Below the pieces are notes generated by a model. It was not told where the DNA came from. It did not search any database and saw only the letters and a program-made list of their open reading frames with translations. A stretch of DNA of 64,000 bases from Trichoplusia ni. Lineage: Eukaryota > Arthropoda > Insecta > Lepidoptera > Noctuidae. The translations under genes and the position numbers were made by a program. The stretch is from the NCBI RefSeq assembly GCF_003590095.1, contig NC_039488.1:6882001-6946000 (forward strand). The letters run 5' to 3'. Positions 48,144-59,000 of the stretch are shown here, piece after piece (the first letter of the stretch is position 1; each line of letters opens with the position of its first letter).

Positions 48144-48189
48144 TAGTAACTGCAAATGTCTAATATATAATCTAAAATTATGTAGTTAA

Positions 48190-48412
48190 CTAGCTTTTCG
48201 CCCGCGGCTTCGTCCTCGTCGAGGTCGGTTACATCGTGTTTCCAAGAGAACTCTTCAAAAGTCCGGGATAAAAACTATCCTATGTTCTTTCTCAAGGTCA
48301 ACTCTATTTCTGTACCAAATTTCATTAAAATCGGTTCAGCGGTATAGACGTGAAAGCGTAACAGACAGACAGACAGAGTTACTTTTACATTTATAATATT
48401 AGTAAGGATGGA
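48190..48412 (-). mobile_element. Helitron-like non-autonomous element (CTGTCTGT type)
   Basis: Minus-strand copy of the element at 11688. It starts 46 bases after the TBC1D1/4 stop codon, so probably inside the 3' UTR. Confidence 0.78.
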
Positions 48413-49374
48413 ATAGCAGTTGAAGTGCATATAAAAAAGCTCTAAGATGATGGTCCGCTGTGACCTTGGTTTAAAATGAAGGGTTGAGGGAGCGAGAGAG
48501 CGCGCTATAAGGCGTAGCTTGCCATTTCGCTTCCTCTATTGCAATGATATAACTTTGAGAGATGGATATAAGGAAACTTGGCAACAATGAAACACTTATC
48601 TGGTACTATGTATATGCCTTGTGTTAAATTCAGCGCTGTTTGCCAAGACAATAGTTGCAAGATAGTCTTGCAATTGTCTTCCAACCAAAATTGATTCAAA
48701 TTGTTCTGCCTTAAATTGATTTGCGATATTTCGCCGATAAAACAACTTCATTTATACATTAGTGAGTAAAAATATGAAAGTTACACCCTGTATTGTTTAA
48801 AAAACAGGCTCACCATAAGCTTTTAATCAGGAGGTCTAGACTTAATCGCGAATAGAAAACGCCAAATGTATTCCTTTTCAAAAAACGACTTCTTTTTTCT
48901 ATTTGGTTAATATACAACCTGGTGTCAGAGTGTATCCCGCCCGTAGACCTCTGACGTGACACAACCCTTGAAACATTCTCAAGTGTGCTAGTATACTACC
49001 CATGTTTTCACTCACTGATTTTAGCATGTACCAATTAATATCACTCAAGTTCAAAGTCTGTTCAATACATTGGAATATTGCCAACGTTAGTTCTAGAAGA
49101 AATGAAACTGGTCTTATCTTCTGCGGCTGTTGAAAGCAAGAATATTTATAAGTATTATTAACAGTTCAATCACTTAGTTTAGTTTTATAGCGCCATCTGT
49201 TAACAAAATAGTGGAATCACAAATACGTTATTATAATGTAAGACTATTGAAATTCAGCGATGTTTATGAGAACTCTGTTATATATTTTTTAAATACGCTT
49301 TTTTTGCTTGGATATGAACAACTTTCCTTCACCAAAAAACTGTATAATTTCTAAGTCTTCTTTAGTATATTCTT

Positions 49375-49588
49375 CAACTCACAACGCCATCTAGTCTCAA
49401 ACTAAGCAAAACTTATATTACAAAATACAACTGATAAACATACTTATTTACTTCAAAATACATTCATATTATAGATAAATTACACCCAGACACAGAACAA
49501 ATGATCGTACTCATGACACAAATATTTTTCTGGGTGGGAATTAAGCCCTGGACATAGCAGTTATTAACACTAGACCAACAGGCCAGTT
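49375..49588 (-). mobile_element. SINE (type 2), minus, after TBC1D1/4
   Basis: acaacgccatctagtctcaa, acacccagacacagaacaaa, to actagaccaacaggccagt. Confidence 0.8.
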
Positions 49589-50077
49589 TTTATGCAAAAT
49601 GTGATCACGTGATTAAAATTTGAATAGTATTTTCTTTCTAGATAAAAGTAGTTTATTTCCAAAATCTGAAGCGGTATTGATTAATTATATAACCGAGATC
49701 TTTTTTACCTCGTTGTAATATTTTTAAGATATGAATGCAAATGAAAAAATAATGGCTTTTTATAAACATTACAAATTGTATGTGTTCATAATATAAGTGT
49801 TTCTTTGGCTTTAAAATGAATGATAAATATGTATTAAATGTATAGAACTAGAAAAGAAAATGATAGAATGTTTAATGGTACCTTAATAGTGAACAGAAAA
49901 ATAGCGAAGATTTAACAAAATCGGTATTTTTGGCTGTAAAGTGGCTTTTGCAAATTAGCTAATAGAAAGTTTTCATATTGGACGAAAACACCCGTCAGAA
50001 AAAGCTCGAAAATATCTGTATTCCCGCTAAAATACAGATGTTTTAAAAGTATGCTAATCTAGGGTGATAATTATGAG

Positions 50078-50397
50078 AGGCCTGTAGTGGGTCAGTTACA
50101 GGCTGGTGTTATTAACAGCTTCGGTAATGGCGCCCCACCGTGGGGCAGCTCACAAGCGTGGTGATCAATGCTCGTTCTCTGTATGAAAGGCCTGGCTTGG
50201 GACAGGTACAATCTGGTGTTATTCTCAAAATCGTGGTGATCAATGCTCGTTCTTTGTATGAAAGACAAAAACAGACTGGTGTTATTAACAGCTTCGGTAA
50301 TGACGCCCACCGTGGGGCAGATCATAAGCGTAGTGATCAAAGCTCGTTGTCTATATAGGAGCCTGTAGTGGGACAGTTACAGGCTGGTGTTAATTAT
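50078..50397 (+). repeat. Complex tandem repeat after TBC1D1/4
   Basis: Alternating blocks: gactggtgttattaacagct, gcccaccgtggggcag, gtggtgatcaatgctcgttc and tagtgggacagttacaggct, three-plus copies with deletions. The blocks look derived from the gcccagcagtggga repeat family. Confidence 0.7.
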
Positions 50398-51117
50398 CAT
50401 CACCTTTATTATATTACGCTGCGTGGCGGTCACTATGACTAGTTAAAAAATCTCCAAAGTGGCGCTGAGGGAGAAGAGCTGACGTAGTCTAATAGAGGTC
50501 ACTGAATAAATGACCCAAAAGTATTGTTACATCAAAAAATGGTATCGTTTTAATGGCTTAAGTATTGTAAATGAACACAGCTTAATTAAGATAGGAGTGT
50601 GAACAATATAAGTAGATTTAGTGTAAGTATTTTAATGTTAAACGATGATGTTTTGTTCGTAAACTAAATTAGAGTATTGCTATCTCTGTCTTACGTGTGG
50701 TGAGAGAAAAGGACAGCGATAGATGTGTTAAAGATGTTACCTAGTTATGTACTTCGGAAACTTTGTTTTTTTTTTTATATTTCGTACAGAATAAATAAGG
50801 TTTTAGTGAAAGAGGAACAAACATGCATACATACAAACTTTCGCGTTTATAATATTAATAGGATGTTATATTTTTTAACACCAAGCTAAGTATTAAAAAA
50901 AAAACATGTAGACAACTGTTCCATCCATCTCTTTCCAACCACAGTGTTTAGAGTAAGATAGCAATAGTTTTAATTTAGTTTGTGTAAAAAACATTATTAT
51001 AGCCTAGCTTTGAAGTCACAGCTACTAAACACCAATATTATATACACAACAGATATAAATATATATAATAAATGTATTGTATTTTATTTATATTATTATG
51101 CACAACATATAAGTATC

Positions 51118-51316
51118 AATTACTAGCAGTTACCTGCAACAAAACGAAAATGACCCCACGAAACAAAAGAACGGGATAACAACTATCCTATGTGTTAATC
51201 CTGGTTATAAACTATCTGTGTACCAAATTTCGTCTAAATCCGTTCAGTGGTTTTGGCGTCAAAGAGGAGCAAACATACATATACACAAACTTTCACGTTT
51301 ATAATATTAGTAGGGG
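51118..51316 (-). repeat. Helitron-like repeat (GGGTCCGCCCGC type)
   Basis: actagcagttacctgcaac to ctttcacgtttataatatta; same family as 20480/24901. Confidence 0.62.
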
Positions 51317-52938
51317 TATACTCGCGCGTATTTCTCATGACTCGCGGCACCGCTGCTTCAGCTCATGATTAAGGACTCCGGTTGGGTCCGAAACTAGTCG
51401 GGCGATCACGATAAATACGCGTGAGTAAACCGTTGCATCTTTTAAAGTGATTTGATGTTGACTCTTGGTTCAATGTGGTCACTTTGCTATATAAAAATAC
51501 AGCATGTTTCAAAAGAGAAAACTTATGAAATTAGTATATTATAAAAGAGTTTTAGAATTATTTTCAATTTAAAGCCTATATAACGATTGTTTTAAAATAT
51601 TATTTTTATGTAAAATACAATCTTTTTATGTTGGATGAAACAGTAGTCCTAGTAAGACTGGTTTTCAGACCTATTTTGTGTATATTATAGTTATATGTTT
51701 TATTTTTTATTATAAATATGTATTTTTAATTAATACTGCTTCCATAATTAGTAAACCAAAGAGATATTTTGTTATTTTATTAATATTTTGCGTTTGGACA
51801 AAAGTTTTGATATAAAAACATATATTATTTATGAATGTAAATTGCTCAAAATTGTTTATTTTAATGATATTTAGGACACTGTGAAATTATCGTTTGGCTT
51901 AAGAATAGTGAATTATTGTGATTTATTACTTTTAAGTATTTTAGTAAATAAATAGTTAATTTAATATATTCGTTTTTTTATTTACCTGGCAACTGCCCCT
52001 TACATTAGGAAAAACAGTCAAGTGCGAGTCGGACTCATCACACAGAGGGTTCCGTAAATATAATACAAAGAAAAAGAACGAAGATATTTGTCACCTATCA
52101 AAATAATGGCCGTAATTAACGTCGCTTAACTTGTTTTTATTAGTAATTTTCGTTATAGCGGCAACAGAAATACATCGTCTGGATAAATTTTTACTGACTG
52201 GCTATCACGGTTCATTAGATACATCCTAGAGAGAGACAGACAGACTTTTTGGGTAAGGAGACCCAAAAAAATCGTCCCAAAGCATAGACAAGAATTAAAA
52301 TTACTAAAAACTTCAAGAAGATAGACAAACAGTCAAAGTCAACCAAAACCAAAAATAAAAACTATTATTGTCAAAGAATGTCAAAATTCCGGTACAACGG
52401 TTTATTTTCCAAAATTATCAATTGAAATTCTAATTTATGTTTAAACAAAATTCTTGTGTTAGTTAAAATGAGAGTGTAACTGTGACTGATGTTATAACTA
52501 AAATTTGTAGTGATTTGTTATATTTTATGTAAAGTAAGTATTTACTTATCTAGGTTTAGAATTCAGCAAAATAGTGTAAGGGGCTGTTAAAGTAATTCCT
52601 TCAATCTTTTAAATTATCTTAATCCCAGGGTTAATATGGAATGCGTGTGATATACCGCAGACTGCAAAATAAGACTGTTTACATTTTGTGGTATGACTAA
52701 TATAGGTCAACGGTACGACCAGTCACCACAAGACAAACTAAATTGAAATCGTTCAACCCGTTCAGGAGCTACGATACCAAAAACAGAGGGACTGACACGT
52801 CTAACTTATAACACCCCTCTTTTTGCGTCGGGGGTTCAAAATAGGAAAGACATGAAATGCATTAGCTTACTGTATACTGCATGACTTGAGGTTCTTAATA
52901 AATTAATTAGTTTCGAATACCAGTTTCAGTAAACCAAA

Positions 52939-53049
52939 ATGCCGCTAACTTTACCTGACCATATGAATGGTCCTATCGAGGCTCATCAGAACTGGCTTCG
53001 CATACTGGAACAAGCACAGAATACCGTGGAAGAAGATTTAGATTTGCAG
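52939..53049 (+). CDS. IQCA1: IQCA1 exon 1 (start codon)
   Basis: ATG at 52939, donor gtaatt after 53049, 37 residues, phase 0. Helical, with NWLRILEQAQ and an acidic end. No upstream coding exon was seen. Confidence 0.8.
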
Positions 53050-56000
53050 GTAATTAGATATACTATCAGCAGTCGTTGTGGTTTGTGGTTTCATGCATGG
53101 ACTTGCATGCATAAGCTGCTGGTTTGATCCCAACGCAGGCTTATAAATGTGACTTTTCCGAAGTTATATGTAGGTTCCTTAATTATTCTAAGATAATGAC
53201 TAATTGTGAAAGAAAATATTTGGGGAAACCTCGATTGCAAATAGTAGAATCTGAAATCGCCAACTTGCAGTGAGCCAGCGTGGTGATCAAAGCCGTTTCC
53301 TAATATGGGAAGTGGCTTTTGCTCAGCAGTGAGATGTACAAATATTCTAGTATTTTTAGGTATTAAGTTCATGCTAGTGGTCTGGGTGATGAGTGGCTAT
53401 GGCTTCCCACGCACCGAAACCCGACCAAATGGTCGATACATTTTGTGGCAGACACTTAATGATTAAACCTGAACCGCCGTGCTACGTCATCGCGTTTTTG
53501 TTTCGATATATGGCAATGCGTTTCAATCCTTCATACAAGCCATCTGCGCCTTCTCTTATTATTATTAATATAACATTTCCAGCGTGCTACAGCAAAAGGC
53601 ATGAAACTGAGAGAACGAGCTCTTCCACCAGAGTTGCTCGGCAGGAACTACGCTAGATACTGTGACCTTATCAACAAGATGTATGATGCGTATCTCAGTA
53701 GCGTGCATCTTCAGAGGGCGCCTTATATACTGGACCTTATCACTGTTCTGATGAAAAGGTTTGGTCTCCTTCTTCATTATTAACACCTGTTATGATTCAC
53801 TATTCTTCAAAAATCTTCTGGTAAGATACAACCTGGTGTCAAAGTTTTAGATCCACTCGTAAGACATAAGACATAGGTTTGAAATACCCTTGAATAATTT
53901 GGAATGCACGGATAGCTGAGTGGTTGAAGTCACCAAGCCAAACCTACTGAGCGTGACGTGTTGCGGGTTTGCATCCCTGCGTAGTAAAAGAATCTGTGTG
54001 ACCCACGAATGCTTGTTCTGAGTCTGGCTGTCCTTGTGTATGTGAATTGTGTGTTTGTGAAACCCCCAGCGACACAAAGACTAAACGTCTTATTGCGGAA
54101 GTCGTTAAAAAGAAGATTCACAATTTTTCTGGTGTGACACAACCTGGTTTCAAAGTCTGACAGGCTTTTTGATGGTGGTGACTGACTGCTATACGGAGGC
54201 CGTGGTTTCGATTCCCACCCAGTACAAGTGATTGATGAGCACGATTACGTCTTGTTCTGTGTCTGGGTGTAATTTATCTTTATTGTCAAGTACTCAAAAT
54301 ACAAGTTCAAGTTAGTGTAGTAGTGAATTAAAATTACGCGTTAAGTCACGATTGTGTATCGATTTTACTAAATCATTACGTCACAAGCCCTCTTTCCTAC
54401 GCTTTAATATACCATACCCAGCCTTCATCGCTATTCCATAGGATCGGTATACCATATTAAAAAGGTTTACGTGAATAGTAGAAATTGTGGCTGGTAATTA
54501 AGTATTAAGAGCCAATTAGGCGAAGATAAAAACATCGTGCAAGTTGTAATATATTGCTGGCGATCATATATCACGTTAGGTAGCCTATCTGCGCGTCTGC
54601 ACAATGTACTTATTCCAACTTGCATGGATGCTTCTTTTCTAGGTTATACGAACTCCGCCACGAACTGATACATCTTATAGTGAACGATTATATTTATGTT
54701 GATGCTGCGCTTACTCAGCTCAGGGTGACTCCAATGGACATTGAGGTATTTAATCCCATCATCATCACCCTTTTTCCCCAACTATGTTAGGGTCGGCTTC
54801 CAGTCTAACTGGATGCAGCTAAGTACTAGTGTTTTACAAGGAGCGACTGCCTATCTGACCTCCTCAACCCAGTTACCTGGGCAACACGATACCCCTTAGT
54901 TAGACTGGTTGTCAGACTTTCTACTTTCTGACTATCTGTAACGACTTTTATAATGTGACAAGCCCGCCAAAATGAAATCAAATAAATTTGGTTAAGCTTA
55001 AAAACGCTAGTAACAGATGCCGAGGAAAAACTAAAGTGGGAGTGGGTTACGTCGCGCGAATGCAGCCTGACCGTTAGGAAAAAATCATCGCCCACTGGAA
55101 GCCGGAGGAAGGACATCGTTGACGAGGTCGTCCGCGACGAAAGTGGTGTGATGATCTAGTCAAATACGTGGGGCGCATTTGTCCAAAACTTGCAGAGAAT
55201 AGAGAGGTTTAGAAGAGAAAGGGGAGGCCATAGCCCAGCAGTGGGATCAAAAACAGGTTATAAAAAAGGTTTTTTCAGGTCTATCAGGATATGTTGAATA
55301 TATCGATAGCTTTCATAACTTTCCAGATAGTCGTACCATACCACTTTCCTCTGGAAACTCGAGAAGACAACGTGGAACAAGTAATACAGAAGATGTGGGC
55401 GGACGCTGTAAGGAGGAAGAAGATACGGGAGAGACCGAAACCGGTGAGAATATTTCTCCTGAAGAGTTTCATCGAGATTAGTTCTAGAATTCTAGGTTAA
55501 GTTAGGCGTGGCGAAAAATGAATTCTTGGGTTCTTTACCCAAATGGTGTTCCTTAACCTCTAGTTTCTGTTGGTTTGTTCATCCATCTGTCATAAGGTTT
55601 TATCTCATAAGCCATTAAAGCTTATTAATTCATTGAAATTTTCAAAGATTATGTCTGTCAATTGGCACGAGAAAGGAGAGGCCTATGCCCAGCAGTGGGA
55701 GGATAAAGGCTGTGGATGATGATGATGATGTCTGTATCCTATTTCATTATTAGCTAAAATGACATACTAAAACGAGACTTTAAAATCGTTTAAGTGCAGT
55801 GTATCCTTTCGTCAAAATAAGTCAAACATCTAATTTTTAACCTTAACAATTTGTATAAGCTCGATCTTTATCTTTATTATAATTATGTTCTTATAGCTTC
55901 GGCAGAAATACATTAAATGTATACAGATAATTTATCTGTGAAAATTTCAACTTTCATCACAGATCATGAATGGGTGGCCAACCCTCAGTAATAAGGTTTC

Positions 56001-59000
56001 CGTTTTTACCTTTTTTGTATGGACCCCTAAAAATGCATACGATAATGTTCCACCAGCCCCCGCCGCCTCCGAAACCCTCAGCATCACCTTGGGACACTGA
56101 CTCCATAGAACGCGTTCCGGAGGTTGTGGAACCGCCGCCAGCGCCAGTGGTGGAAGAAGTCGAGGATATAGTCTCGGAACCCCCCAGCGTACACACTTAC
56201 GTACCGGAGGAGTTCATACAAGCAGTTCTTATACAGAGACATGAACGATATAGGTAATAAGAATATGTATAATAGATTTAAGACATATGAAACCCCACGT
56301 GTTTAAATGTCTCTCCGTTAAAATGTTATTAAAATCGGTCCGGCCTTTTAATAGTTGTAAATTGCATTGTTATCGGGTTTCAAGCTACCCTGAAAATTTT
56401 AGCCTGCTAGCTTATCGGGAAATGCCTCAAAATTGAGTTGCACAAATCCAACTGGAGAAAGAGAGTGTATAAAAACATGGGAAAAAACCAGAAAAGTTTA
56501 ACAAACCCTCTTGTTGTACCGTAACTTCGATCGAAACTGCACATCGTTCATACAAATCAATGCATATAATCTCAAGACCACCAAGATATACTATATTTGC
56601 TATATTGTACATTTTCAGACAGTGGTTTATGCTGGATTTCAAAGAGAAGGCTCGTCAGTGGAAAACCTTTTATGGTACTAAAAACGATGAGACTCCCGTC
56701 GAACTGAAGCATAGGGCGGCTCGAATTATACAACGGACTTACAGGTACATATTTTATTTAAAAGAGATCCCCGGCCCCGCAGTAAGGAATTTAATCCTTG
56801 TGTCGCGGGAGTTTCACAAACATTCAAGTCACATGCACGGAGACATCCAGACTCAGAACAGGCATTTGTGGATGACACTAACGCTAGTCCTATGCGAGGA
56901 TCGAAACCTACTCAGCGAAAAATAGGTTTGGGGTAGTGATCTGTTCCATTTGGCTATCCGTGCAGTGGTCATGACTAAAACATTTATATGTCAATAGGTG
57001 TACTTGCGACTTCGTCTGCAGTGACAAAAAAGTTAATTATTGTTTTAGTTTTTTTGCTACCTACCTTTTTTGATAAAACTATCTGAAGCTACCCCATAGT
57101 ATCATCTATACCTGCTACACCTGCCGGTAAAACAGTCGTCAAAATTGGTCCAGGCTTTTTCAGAGATTTACCGGAATAAACAGACGTAAAAAATTGAAAA
57201 AAATGTCACTCTCCAATTGTATTTAAATGATAAGATTCAGCTTACCAAATCAGCCTGGTAGATCGAAGGTCACAGGATCGAAAGGAGAACGAAGCCTCTG
57301 CCTAGCAGTGGAATCAAATAAAGACTTGTTGCGAATTTAAATATTTTTAGGGAATTAATGAAGCTTAAAAGAGAGAAGGTAAGAGAAATAAAGAGAGATG
57401 TTCTGCTGGGCATCATACCAGACCCATTCAGGACTAGCACCAGCTATAGAGAGGCAACTAATAAGGTCAGTCATATTCTAGTATGTTGGTCTAGTGGTTA
57501 GTGGCCCTGACTGCTATACCGGTGGTCGTGGTTTCGATTCCCATCCAGGACAAATGTATGTGTGATACTGTAATTTATTTCATTTCATTTCATCTTACAA
57601 GCTAACAGATGACACATCCAAAACGCTTATAAGATTAATAGTTCGGTGTTACACATCCTCGTCATTATATTTAACAATGCAAAATTATTTAACAATGTCA
57701 GGAATGAGCAGAATAATCATAATTAAAAATTGATCAATAATATCATAGGAAAAAAAAATACAATCTGAGTCCATAAATAACATTAATATTAAAATAAAAT
57801 AGCAATAATAATAAAAAGAAAAAAAAAAAAAAATAAGAAAAACAAAACGCAGCTAGCAATTAAAATAATAATTAATTACAGTTAATTATGATAACTAACA
57901 ATATTATGTCAATTTGATGGCTACAATTTATTTAAAATTATTTGAAATTCTTTACACAAATGTCCTAATCCATCGGCAAATAAGTCTAGCTCGTGGTGCT
58001 GTGCAAGTATGTCCCCAATAAATCGGAGTGCGCGGTTGGTGGGCGCTTGACGAGCGCGCTCGGTACGTGCGCGGGGGGGCTCCAGCAGTCGCGGGCGGCG
58101 CCGAGGCGCCACCTGTCCCTGTGAGTTTGCCGACACGTTCCCAGGGACTAAGATGCGGACACGCTCTAGTATTTGGGGACTATCAATCCTATTGTGAATT
58201 ATGGACAGATATTGCATGACTTGAGACATTGCCCTTCTAAATTTCAACGTTTCAATGTCCACCATACCAGACACGAATAAGGAAGGGTATAAGTAGGGAT
58301 AGTATCCGTACTGTTTCTTATAAATCCATCGAGCAAATTTACGTTGTATTTTTTCAATCATTAGAACGTATTTCTCTTCATAAGGATTCCAGATAACTGC
58401 ACCGTACTCGAGTTTACTGCGCACATAGGCATTGTACAATACTTTTGCGACCCGTGTATTATCAAACTGTGACGCAGTCCTTATGACAAACCCTAACATT
58501 TTGTGCGCTGACTTACAAATTTTGTTGATGTGCGTGTGAAAGTCTAATTTGCAATCTAATAGTAATCCTAAGTCCCTAATCTCTTTAACTCTTTCCAAAG
58601 GAGCGTCAGTCAACTTATAATTAACAATAATGGGCTGTGATTTTCGCGTGAACGTTATTATTTTACATTTGAGATTATTGAACGGAAGGTGGTTTTCTTG
58701 ACTCCATATAGACACAGCATCAATATCTCTCTGTAATGTCACGGCATCAGCCTCAGTTTCAATACCCAGAGTTAGTTTTAGGTCATCCGCAAATAGGAGA
58801 CACTCTGAAGTCAAAACAACATCTGGTAAATCGTTGATAAATATCACGAATAGCAAAGGTCCTAACGTACTACCTTGACTCACTCCTGACCTAGTAAAGT
58901 AGTCTCCAGAGTTATATCCATTGAGCCGCACATATTGACGTCGATTATTAAGGTAACAAGAAAAAAAATTGAGGAGCTTTGGTACGAATCCAACAATCGC

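Larger units (their letters stand above)
48144..51990 (+). other. Possible 3' UTR / intergenic stretch after TBC1D1/4
   Basis: No coding exon was recognised between the TBC1D1/4 stop and 51990. A candidate polyadenylation signal AATAAA is at 51947-51952; another AATAAA-containing run is near 50791. The region carries Helitron-like, SINE and tandem repeats listed separately. Where transcription ends cannot be told from sequence alone. Confidence 0.3.

Noticed and set aside
40691..46032. Assigning the gene to EVI5 or another TBC family
   Set aside because: The PTB2 and DUF3350 segments before the TBC domain occur together only in TBC1D1/4.
47324..47665. 113-codon antisense frame over the last exon
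   Set aside because: Shadow of the TBC1D1/4 C-terminal coding sequence.
50078..50397. CRISPR-like array
   Set aside because: Repeat and spacer lengths vary, blocks are shuffled, and the genome is an insect's.
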